This document shows, piece after piece, positions 25,140 to 36,072 of a stretch of 64,000 bases of DNA; the first letter of the stretch is position 1, and each line of letters begins with the position of its first letter. Made by a program: the position numbers and the translations under genes. The notes beneath the pieces were generated by a model, which worked only from the letters and a program-made list of their open reading frames with translations, did not search any database and was not told the DNA's origin. Origin of the DNA: Myrmaecium sp. VS I D KN 1 (taxonomy: Eukaryota > Ascomycota > Dothideomycetes > Valsariales > Valsariaceae); NCBI GenBank assembly GCA_019775845.1, contig JADQAV010000044.1, positions 248,001-312,000 of the forward strand, in the 5' to 3' direction.

Positions 25140-28100
25140 TCATCTCCTCCTCCGATCCCTCTCCCTCTCCCTTTCCCGTTCCCACTCATCCTCCCTCACC
25201 CGCCGGTCCCTTTCCCTCTCCCTTTCCCGCTCATACATCCGATCCATCTCCCTCTCCCGTTCCCACTCCCGTTCCCGCTCGCGCTCGCGCTCGCGCTCCC
25301 TCCCAAACATCCGCTCCCGCTCCCTCTCACGCTCCATCCGGCCATCTCGGTCCGCCGCCCCATTCCGGGGCCCGCCCCCGCCTACGCCCCCGCCTGCGCC
25401 CACCTCGACCTCGACCTCGTACTCCTCCTCCTCCACCGTGAAGAAGCGCTCCACCTGCGCGCGCTCTTCCCGCGCCCGCGCCTCGTCCAGCATAAACCGG
25501 ACCGTGCCGCTCTGGCCCCTCCCCCCGACCGGCGCCGGGCCGCCGCTCCTCGGTGTCTGCGGCGTGGTCGTCGTCGTCGTTGCCAGCGGGTCCGCCGGGC
25601 TGGGCGGGTACGACGCTGTGCCGTTCTTCGGCTTGCTGTCTCCTCGGCCGTTCCCGTTGATGGCTCCGGAGCCGGCGGCGGTGGTGGATGCGTATTCCTG
25701 GAACCGCGGGATGTTGGCGGCGGCCGCTTCTTGATTCAAGGGAATGCGAAGGGCGATGAAGGTGTCGAGCGGGTAGCGAGGCCCGATGGAGGTGGCGGCG
25801 CGGTGGTGGGTGTAGAGGTCGAGCAGATCGAGGATGGTTTCTACAAGATGAGTTAGCGGAAGATCTGTCGACGGTGAATATTCGGTGAGAAGAAGAGCGT
25901 ACCCATCACCTCCGCCCGTGACGTGCGCCACTTCTTGTAGTCGATGCCTTGCGGGCCGTCCGTGACCTTCTCCAGATCCTCGTTGAGGAGCCTTGCCGAC
26001 AGCTCCAGACACGCGATCGCCATGGTTTGTGTGGTCTGCTTCAAGGGCGTGAATGTGCGGTAGAGGTCTAGCGACATGTTGTATGCCGTCTTGCTGAAGT
26101 CGAGGTCGAAGCCGCAAGCCTTGCACAGCTTCACTAGGATGCGCTGCGGGTGACGGCCGCGGAAGTCGAAGCTGGCGCCTTCGAGCATCAGTCGCTCGAG
26201 GCCGATGATGGTTTTGGAGTGTGGTTCGAAAATGGGATCGTCCGGGCTGAGATGGTCGGCCGGCGAAAGCTTCATGTTGTATGCAGCGCACAAGATTTCC
26301 TTGGACTTCTTCAGGGTATCCTCGATTTTACATGCGACGAAGAGCGCGGCAGCTGCGGCATCCTGTTTTGGTATCAGAATGTTGTTCAGGTATAAGGCGA
26401 TGCAGAACCCACAATGTAGTTGTACTCATGATCCGCATGCAACAACCTGAACTTGTGATAATACACCACAGCAGTGTTGAACGTCCTCACAGGCCTGCAG
26501 CGATCCGACACGTTAGCAAGCGATGCAAACATCAACCCACAAGGACGGAAAAGAACTCACAAACTCAACGCCCTCCGCACCGTATCGAGCCAGCTCACAC
26601 CCTGTAGCCTCATCGCGTCCTCCTTCGCCTCGCCCATGCCAATCCGCGCCATCGCGTCGTGAATCCGTTGCTCGAACACATACGGCTTCGCCACCTCGAT
26701 AAAGCTAGGATGAGGGCCCACGGCCTCATCAGTCGGCCGTGCCATGATCATGCTTGCCACTCCTCTTCCCTGATCTCTTCGCAAATGGCTCCAGTCCGGA
26801 GTCGGCGAACGTCCAAACCCACGCGGAATCTCGTCCTTCAAATCAACCTCTCTTTCCCAAGCCCGTCCTCTCTCCCGTTCAACCGGCTCCTCGTCCGACC
26901 AGAACCCGTCACCCACACCGCCCTGCTCGACCGCCTCCTCAAGTGACCGCAAAAGCGCCTTAGCCTGCTGGCGCTCCCGCCACACGCTTCCGGGGCTCGG
27001 CGGCTCCCAGCCGTCCAGGTTCCAGACGGCCCGCTGCTGGCGCGCTCTCTTCCGCCGCGGCGCGACGGGGACGCAGTTCGGGTTGCGGAAGGCGCTGGCG
27101 TCGCCCTCCTGAGCTGCGACGGTGAAACTAGATGCCGGCTTTGCTGATCCCTCGCGCGAAGACGCCTGCGGGTGGAACCGGTGCGCTTTTCCGTGCGCGT
27201 CCTTGGCGGCCGGTGCTGGTGATGGTGGAGTTCCTGGCGCGGCAGCGGTGGTGGCTGCGCCTCTGAAGGAAAACCCGGAGCGGGATGATGGCGTAGGTGA
27301 AAAGGAAGAAGTTCGATCTCGCTTTCCGTTGACGGCACCAGTAGGGGGGAATGGTGTAGGTGCGAGCGCAGGCGAAACAGTGAGCCGTCCTCTCCCTCGT
27401 CCTCTTGCGGAAGCAGTCGTAAAATTCGCAGTACTCCGTCCAAGATCTCGCGGTAGAGTCGGTTGCTGATGCTTTTGGTAACCAGGATGATGCAGCAGTG
27501 GTTCCACGGAATCGCGACCCCGACGGCGGTGATGATAATAGTGGTGAGGTTGATGTTGAGGCGAGTGATACTTGAGATGCGAGTGCCGCGCTCTCCCAGT
27601 GAACCCGGAAGAAGATCTCGACGAAACAGCGACAAAGGCCGAAGACGCAGCAGCACTACGCACAGGTCCCGAAACCGACTCCTCGTGCCGGCCAAGTCGA
27701 AGCCGTTCAGATTCACGATCGCAGTCTTCCTGCTCAAGCGATCGCTCTCGTTGACCGTCGTCGTCGGCCGCATCTGCGCTCTGGCCCCACACCTCCCTTG
27801 AGATCGTCCTCGTCTTGGCGGCAGCAGCAGCGCCATACTTCGGCGGGCCCGTGCCCCAACCATCATACCTTTCATCCTCAGCCTCAGCCTCAGGCTCCCA
27901 ATTATCTTCCACCACATGCGGTTTCCGCATCTCCATTTTATAATCCGCCCATCGCGGGTCCTCTTCGTCACTGTAGGAATAGTAACTTCTCTCACGATAA
28001 CGCTGGTCGTATCCGAACCTCTCGTGACTCACGCCATCATCACTACCAATGTCACTCCAGTGGGATCGTCGCCGGCTGTAAGAGGACGGCGATGGCGAGC

Positions 28101-28203
28101 GGCGGTAGCGGTGGTGGTCATGGTTTCCAATTCTGTTCTCGCCTCTGCCTCGGCTTCGGCTCGTAGGATGCGAGTGCGGGTGCGGAGCGAGCTGGTGCGG
28201 CAT
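25140..28203 (-). CDS. ctk2: Ctk2-type cyclin of the RNA polymerase II CTD kinase, with a long N-terminal extension
   Basis: Ctk2 is the cyclin partner of Ctk1 in the CTDK-I complex that phosphorylates the Pol II C-terminal repeat. Exons in coding order are 28203-26561, 26494-26413, 26362-25903 and 25840-25140, giving 961 aa. The cyclin part begins MARPTDEAVGPHPSFIEVAK at residue 487 (ATG at 26745) and continues over the introns with LPVRTFN, DAAAAALF, GLERLMLEGASFDFR and LKQTTQTMAIACLELSARLL. The 486 residues before it form one open frame rich in Arg, Ser, His and Gly (RS-like), which ordinary Ctk2 proteins, as I know them, lack. The C-terminus has long runs of alternating Arg/Glu and Arg/Asp. 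A start at 26745 would give 475 aa, the usual size, so the extension may be real, a separate upstream gene, or a 5' leader. Splice joins are all in phase. Confidence 0.85.
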
Positions 28204-29896
28204 TGCTTTTCTCGTCCTCGCTCTTGAGTGAGGGCTAGGTAGGTAGGCGGGTTGGATGGGCAGGTATGCAGGCAGGCTGAGGTGCGCGGTGGATGGTGCA
28301 GGTAGACTCAGTGCGTGTTGATGTATGATGTGAAATTGGAGATGTCAGAATGAATGCGTATTGTGAAACGTTTTCGGTTCTGTGACAGCGTCGCGACGGG
28401 CGACGGGCGACAGGTGACAGGTGACAAGTCAGGCACACCTAGGAGCGTCCTCACGCTTTAATTATAAAGCTCTGCGCTCGCGGGGATCCAAAGCGAGGAA
28501 CTGCAACGGTGCGAAAAGAAGGGAATTGTTCTTTCTTCCGGAGCAGCAGCAGTAGCACTCGTAGGTCGTGCACCGCAGCGTCACGACGAACCGTAAATGA
28601 AGAAGGAGACGGAAATGGGCGTTCGGAGAGAAGGCGAAAGTACAGGCGAAGGATGAAAGGAATGGTGAAGTCGACAAACACACACAGAGACAGGGACAAT
28701 CGAACGCCCAGAACAAAAGAAAAGCGAGCAAGCATGTGAAATCCCCAACGCAGCGTCATCCTTCACATGGTCATGGGCAAACGCGCAGACCCGCTAACGC
28801 TCGCACGAGGCATGCATGCAAGGCCCGAAGTATGAATGGATCGTAGATAGATGCGCGCAGCACACGATATCTCATTTAGTGTTTGAATGGTTGTCCCTCT
28901 TTTGGGGAAGGCGAAGGTCAAGCAAGGATCCGTGTCATCGTCACCTTCGTGTCCGTCATCGTCCCGGTTGGTCATCGCTCGAACTCCACGATGACAGCAC
29001 CCTCACAGCTCCGCTAGGGAACAAAGGGGTATACCTGGCAGTGTAGATGGCGCAGACGAGAAGAGAAAGTGATCAGATCGTGGGCGTTGCCCCGAAAGCC
29101 GTGACACAACGAATCGACAGACATAACATGGTTGAATGACAGTGGAGAAAGGGACACATAGGCGAAACAGAAGTTGACGCCTCTCAACTCAGTGGAGAGC
29201 AAGGAAGTCATCCATTCCACATGTCACTGCGAACCTAGGGATGGAGAAAGATGAAGACAGCACGAACCAGAAGCGATTCAGCACACAGATCCGGAACAAA
29301 AAAGCAAAGTGGTATATTTCTTTTTGCGCCTATTGAAAGAAGACGAAAGCAAAAGAGACGAGGAAAAGAGAAAAGCACGACAGATGACGCCCGAAACTCG
29401 TCAGGAAACCGCCTCCCGCACCACCCCTTGCTCCACCCACTGCTCGCCTCAGCCATTCGTCACAACATCTTCAGCGACTCAGGTACAAAGGGAGGGAATA
29501 GGATAGGAACGCAGAAGAGAAAGAGATGAAAGACCAGAAAGCCCCGAACAAGCAAGGAAAGAGTAACGCAGGGAAAGCAGCAGCTAACGGTACAGGAGGA
29601 AGGATGTCGAACGCGGGACCAAACAAACATACACCGGCTTGTCATTCAGGGGAAAAGACAGACGAAGCTTTTTGTTGTTCGCCATGGCGGGTATATTTCT
29701 TTTCCTAAGAGAAGAGATTTGGACGAGGGGAGATAAACTGCCCAAACAGACAAAAACCGGTGAAGGAAAGAAAGGGGGAAGGGGGACATTGCGGGTATTT
29801 CGATAAAGGCGGGGTGTATCATATCATGACGGGTATCTCATCATGTAGTCAAAAAAGCAATGACTCGTCGAGAGGGGAAAATCTTATCTTTTGGGG
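28204..29896. other. Spacer, ctk2 promoter side and 3' side of the multi-KH gene
   Basis: About 1.7 kb with only short, inconsistent frames. I see no supported gene, RNA or repeat. Confidence 0.6.
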
Positions 29897-32800
29897 TTAA
29901 CGGGGAGGCCCAATAGGGGCCGGGTATCCAGATACAGAATGAGAAGTACTCGGGCGACCGCTGTCGACGGAGACGCGCGGATCGTAGCGCGGAGTCATGT
30001 CGCCAGGGATGCCGGACGCCGAAGTAGTGGTACCAAAAGGAAATTTGTTCTCAAAATGGCCGCCGGCGGAGGTGACCGGCCAGCCGTTGATGCTGCTGCG
30101 ATCGTCCTCGGCGAGGTTGATGCCGCTGTCGTTCCAGGGATTGCGGTAACCGCTACCTTGAGATTCGAGGCTAACCAGCGAAGCCTTGGAAGCATTGCTT
30201 GAGGCATGCTTGAAGAGCGAGCCCGGGGAGTTAGAACCATTCTTACGCCTGTCAAAGACAGAGGAGAAGGAGGACATGCTTCCGGGCTTTCTCAAACGAT
30301 CTAGAAACCCAGGGCGTGTGCCGGTCTCCTCGGCAAAGGCGGCACGAGTTGGAGAATCCGAGGCCTCGACGGGAGGTTCGGCGCGCTGCAACAACTTGGA
30401 ATCGAAGTAAGGAAGAGACTCTTCAAAGGAGTCGGACTTGGGACGTGGGATGGCACCCTTGATGGTGGTTGCGTCCAAGCCGTGAGCGACAAGTTTGGCC
30501 ACCAGGAAATCAATCGCATCCTTCAGCCCGCCCGCATTGTTACGCGTGTAGCTCAAGATGAGGGTCTCCACGGTCACCTCGAGGTTGTCAATGATCGTCT
30601 GTTGTGGCTGACCAACATGAACTTCGACGACGTATTGATTCTTCATCTTGTCCAATACATCGTGAGCAAAGTCAGGAGACCGGAGATACTCCTTGAGCGA
30701 AGCGGTGGCAGGGAAGGCGATTTCATGGCTCTCAGGAACCATGCCCTAGGATTAGAGTTAGCAACAGATAGCGTCAGCGGTATGATGATGGGAGCCTACC
30801 AAGAACTCATCGACAGCCTGCGGGACCTGGTACTCGGGTCCGGATACGGTAACCACATCACTAGCTTGCTCAGTGCTGGGGAAGGTAATCTTGCAGTTCC
30901 ACTTCTTCTCGAGCTCTTCAATCTTGTCCATGCGGGCAATGAGCTCGCGGTGATACAGACGGTTGATGACGACATGCTCAGAGACAAACTCAGCATCAGC
31001 CTTCTCCACCATGTCCATAATCTCTTGCTTGACCAAGTCAAGGTTCTGCGCATTGCGGGCAGGAGTACGGCAGATGACGTTATCGACCTTGTAGTCATCT
31101 TCTTCCTTCCCAAGACCGCCACGATCCATTGCGTTTGAAAACTTGACGAAGACCGAATACTTCTTCATGATACGCTGGATATGTTGTCCGCCAATGCCGA
31201 TGATGCGCTTGTGGTACTGGTCAGGGACGTGGAAGGAAATGGCAGCAGGCATCTCTTGTTCGACCAGATCCAAGCCGCTTTTAGTCGCATCGTATTGCGT
31301 TCCACGGACAACAATGTAGAAGTTGTACTCGTTGAAGCCATCAAACACGATCTGAACGTTGCTGTGGCTCATGATTTTGTTAATCTTGCCGTTCTTCTTG
31401 CCGCTGACGAATTCCTTATGCTCGTTGGCGAGTTCGATCTTGACGGCCATGTTGTACTGCGACTTATGAACGAACGGGATATTGTTGATGACGACCATAG
31501 CAGCCTTGACAGCATCGTCGGATCCATAAATGTGGAAGTTCAGCTTCTCGAAGCTAACCTCAGCGCCGGAATTAATACAGATATCCGAAAGCATGGCCCG
31601 AATGTCGCTGGGCGTAGGAGGGCGCTGGCTGGGATCAGGGTGAGTAATGAACCAGGAAGCGCTATAGAACTGGCCAGCCTAAGGAATTGTCAGTTGGATG
31701 TCAGGTGAGTCTCACGATCTGGTCAACATACCAGAGCCATCAACTCTCGCACAGTACGCTCGACATTGAGCACATCTGTGCCTTGGACGCGGACAATGCC
31801 CTGCTGCAGCCCAAGAGGCGGCAGAAGGATATAGGAGCCATTGTTCTCGATGATTTTGCGAACCTTGTCCAAACGCTCCAGGAGAATCGCGTCCAGCTTG
31901 GTATCCGTCACGACCACGTTCTTGACATAAACCTTAGTGCTCACGACCAGGTCGTGAAGCTTCCGCTTTGCCTGCATGATATCATCTGGGTTCTCGCCGG
32001 TGATGATGACTTGGTCCTGCGGCCGCCTAGTAGCGCCCTGTGGCACGTACCCGTAAAGATTTGGGAATGGCGGAGGAAAGTAGATAGCGGTGTTGGTGGC
32101 GGACTCAATAAGCTTGATGTTCTTGCGAGCGCGTCCGCATATCAGGGTATGCATGGACAACTCGAGCTTCAGAGTATCAACGCGGCGGTGCAGCTGTGGT
32201 CGATGTGTCCGTGATTAGTAATGATCCTCAGCCATACACAGAGGCACGCGACGCTTACAATTTGATCAATCATGATTAAAACGCGAGTCTTTGCGTGTTC
32301 TGCGCTCTCCATATCGCCGTAGATATGGCATCGCAGGCGTTGCTCAATGGTGCTGTCAAGGTTGCCATTGAAACTCGCGGATTCGATGTCGAATTCCTTG
32401 GGTCGGAGCAGGAAAATGTCTGCCTTGGTCGTCTTCGCGATCTCATCGAGGTGGTTCAAGACGGCAGACTTGACCGCGTTCTGCGCAGGATCCACAACCA
32501 ATTCGTAATCGATGTCGACGGTGGAACATCGCTGTTGAGATGGCAAAGTTAGTTTATGCGCGTCCAGATGCTTGGCGGGGTTGTGTGTGCTCACCAGCGA
32601 GATGGGCGTCTCATTGAGTATCCTTCCCCGCATCTTCTGAACGATCTCAACCTGTCCGGATATGCAGACGTTCGTCACAAGGCCTCGCAGCGGTCCTCTA
32701 TGGACTCCGACAACCGGCTTGGGTTCTGAAGAAACGACGCTGGCCTGGATGGCCCCAGCCGTGTGCTCACCCATCTCCCGACATAATGCCCGTAAGTTAT

Positions 32801-33374
32801 CGAGGTGCTGTGCGTGTACGGGGAGTTTGTAGTTGGGCGTGTCTTCGGGTGTGCCTTCGGGATGCGTCCAGCGTGCAAAGGCTCCCGGACTGGCGTAGAG
32901 AATGTCGTCGCGGTCCGGACCGGCGAGATTCGAGTTGAAGGGCACATTGAAGGCGAGATTGACGTGGGTGCCAGGCGGGATGGCAGGAGACTGAGCAGAC
33001 GAAGCCGAAGGACGTTTCATGGGCGCGGTGACGGGGATTTCGTTATGTGATCTCGACATGCCGAAGCCCATCGAGGGCGTCATCTTTTCCCACCCATGTC
33101 GAGCAGAGCCTGTGAAGTTGGAGATTTTGTGCATCATGAGGGAAGAGGAAGAGCCTGCCCCGGAAGAAAAAGGGCGGGCTTCGAAAGGAGGTGAGGGAGG
33201 TGATGATGAAGGGGAGGGAAACGACAGGCGTTGAGGGCTGGTGGGATCAAAAGAAGAGGTGTTGTTAGCAGTAGGTGGGTGGATGGATGCAAGGTCGGTG
33301 TCGATGGGGTGGGCGAGAACTGAGAAAGGGCCAGTGGTATGGAAGAGTGGAAGCGTGGAAAGGTAGCCAGCCAA
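29897..33374 (-). CDS. Multi-KH-domain RNA-binding protein (vigilin/Bicaudal-C-like)
   Basis: KH domains bind single-stranded RNA; fungal proteins of this type are presumed post-transcriptional regulators. Exons in coding order are (5' end unresolved) 33374-32595, 32531-32259, 32193-31732, 31678-30800 and 30745-29897, about 1080 aa. KH-like segments carry GxxG-type loops: LICGRARKNIKLIE, SGKKNGKINKIM, and the clearest, RIIGIGGQHIQRIMKKY; a further one follows (VVINRLYHRELIARM). The C-terminal about 190 residues are Ser/Pro-rich and end YPAPIGPPR. The start is not settled: the frame is open to about 33450 without an ATG, while the first in-frame ATG is at 33137 (MMHKISNFTG). Sequence upstream of it (SIHPPTANNTSSFDPTSPQR) looks coding, so an additional 5' exon is likely. 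The first intron (32594-32532) is 63 bases with no in-frame stop. Confidence 0.9.
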
Positions 33375-36072
33375 TCCGTTAGCGGGAGCCAGCAGCCAGT
33401 GGCAGCCGATCTGCCCGGCGGTGGGTGGGCAAAGTAGGCGGGACCGTGACTATGGAAGGCCAAGCTTGAGCGAGCACGGGCGCCAGCAGCAGCAGCCGCA
33501 GCGCAGAGCCCTCAGATCTTCTTCCACCTGTGCACTCACATTCCATGCACCACCCACCCTCCACCCTCCACCCTCCACCCTCCACCACCATTCCGTCCTG
33601 GCTTCTTCGGGTTGGCACTCGCTCCGCCTCCGACCAGCGTCTTCTTCGCTCAGGTCCGGACGGCGGACGGAAGGCCTGCGAACCGCCAGTTTCCATCATC
33701 GCTTGACTAAGACCACCCGTTGCTTATAACGACGAGATGACTGATCGAGCAGCCAGTTCGCAATGACCTCACCACCATTTTCCTCGAGCCCTCCCCTCTG
33801 GAGGGGGCATAGAGTCGAGCAAGGGGGGTAGCCGATGCGTTAACGCTGGATGAGGGAGGGGGACGCGCCCGGCACTCACCGTGAGTTTAAACTGACTAGC
33901 CATGCCTATTTTTGTGTGTGCTTGACAGTGGCTACTACAGGCACTCTACTACAAACATCAATAGTCGGAGGAAAATAGGCTGTCCCATCCGTCAGCATGT
34001 GAATCCCGAACTGACCACGACACCTACAACGCAACGCGCATGCGTTCCGTGATCTCTCGCTGTCATTGACGAGAGTCCAAGTACCCACCAAAGCAACCAA
34101 AGACTCACAATGATTCCTTCTGCCATGTTCTATCAACGAGCAATGCAACGCCTACACATATATTTACCGTACACACATATCTATACATGACCTTACATGG
34201 ATGCATCCACCCTATCAATGCCCGCAAAAACGCAGCCGCTCACTCCCGTCCACGCACTCCCGGGGGACGGCGACGGCGACAAACCGACCACTGAACTCCG
34301 TCTTCCCCCTTTCCTCACAAGCCTCTCTCACCACGGCAATCTTCCGGCGGCCCCCTCCCCTCGGGGACGGGGATGAGTGAGCCCAGTGCGTGATTTCCCA
34401 TTGAGGCTGTGCTCTCTCGCGGATGAGAAAAGGAACAAGAAGACCGGACGGGAGAGAGCGAGCGCGCGCGCGCCCACACGCGCATACGCAAGCCACGGAA
34501 CAGCAGCCTGTCTGCCTTCGGTAAATACTGTAGTAGTAGGCTGACAAGCCAGCCAGCCGGTCACATCCGCCCTTCCCCCTCAACATCTTGAGTTGCCGCA
34601 GCTTCGCTCTCGCGGCGGTGATGAAATTCGTGCCGTAGAACAAGAAAAAAATAAGAAGCGAACGGCCGGGCTTTTCGCTCGCTGAAAGGCAAACCCTCTC
34701 CTCGGGATGGGGAGGGATGGATACCCTTGGCCGCCGAACCACCTTTAAAAATATCTCACTAAACTTCTTCTGTCTGAGTCCGGTGCGCGCAGAAGGATGG
34801 AAGACGAGAGGAGTTAAGATCTAGGGTGTCCGGGAGTCACATCCTTCAGCGGTGCGACGCGAAACCTACTCCGTACAACCCCCTCTCTATTACCTCGGAT
34901 TGTCTACGTAGTAGCACGCTGTGTCCGACCAAAACTCTGTACTGCAGCTTATCTAAGCCACGTACCCGCTCCACCTGGCAGTCTTCGACCCTCCTGCGAT
35001 CTTTCCTCTCAGGTCACCACGTATGTGATTTCCATCTTCGTTGTAGATCCTCCCTCTCGAATCCTCGCTGAACACGCGTGGCGCATCTGATGGAGGGGGG
35101 ACGGGCAAGGACGGGCCGCCAGCATCAGCGACAGCATCAGCTCCAGTAGCACCAACACCGCCGCTACCACCATCACCACTGCTCAGGAGATCCTCTGGAG
35201 AAGGACAGCGCTGGCGCAATCCTTTATGGTGTATCTCCGCAGCGGGTTTTTATATGGATAATTGCTGAAGGAGTACTTAGTTATTTACACATACTGTACA
35301 TACTTATAGACCTACAAAGCCTCTAACCATCGACATTATAATCTATACGGCCAATGAACGCAAATACAAAGGCACTATACTTCCAGTTAATGATACATGA
35401 AACTGCTACTCCTACACGTACACCATCCACCCTCGGCTCTCCTCCAAGGAGAGTTTGCGGGTGTGGAGAGGGGGTACGTCCACGCTTTTGTGGTTACAGT
35501 TCTACTTCGGTGCGGTACAGTATGCGTTTGACGATCTTCTTTCTTTCTCTATTTAACCTTTTCTTCGTCTTAACTGCGCACTTACACTACGCACCGGGAG
35601 GGAGGGGTGGAAGGACGGGGGGCAGAATGGATTTGAAATTATATATTCAAGCATCAAAATAGAGGATTTCGATATCAATAAAATAAAAAACATGAAAAAT
35701 GAATGAAACGGAAAACCAGACCATGGCGTACGTGCCCATGGGGAATCGAAGAAGAAGACCGTATTCCTCGTAGACGTAGGAGTATCCATAGTATCTCATG
35801 CTCTCCATAACGTACATGGGACAGACACGACAACCCATCAGGGTATCACAAACCCCTAAAGCAGGATAAAAAGAAAAAAAAAAAGTAGATTCTTTTTCTC
35901 CTCCTCTCAACCCCGTACACTCATCATACAACACAAACGACTACTATAACACCGTTGATACTAATACAGTACCAAAACACCCGCACTCAACCTCCCTATC
36001 ACACGAGCCAGATGCCACACTCCTTATTTTTGGTGTCAACAACACGACGAAGGTACGAAAAAAGTCAACAGC
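33375..36072. other. Long spacer
   Basis: About 2.7 kb, minus any unplaced 5' exon of the multi-KH gene. It has a 7-base tandem repeat at 33551-33586, a CG-rich alternating stretch near 34460-34485 and a TACTCCGTA word near 34867. The frame at 34215-34742 is compositionally odd and shows no family resemblance. Confidence 0.55.
33551..33586. repeat. 7-bp tandem repeat (CACCCTC)n
   Basis: About five copies of a CACCCTC unit lie upstream of the multi-KH gene's first recognised exon. Confidence 0.85.

Noticed and set aside
24996-25856. 286-codon frame antisense to the ctk2 tail
   Set aside because: It arises from the Arg-Glu repeat of ctk2 read backwards, giving Leu/Pro/Phe repeats.
33379-33699. 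Upstream minus-strand frame as the first exon of the multi-KH gene
   Set aside because: It is Gly/Arg/Glu-rich, runs over a 7-base tandem repeat, and I could not find a well supported in-phase junction to the next exon. An undetected exon remains possible.
34215-34742. 175-codon frame in the long spacer
   Set aside because: Its composition changes abruptly along its length, it includes an alternating CG stretch and matches no family.
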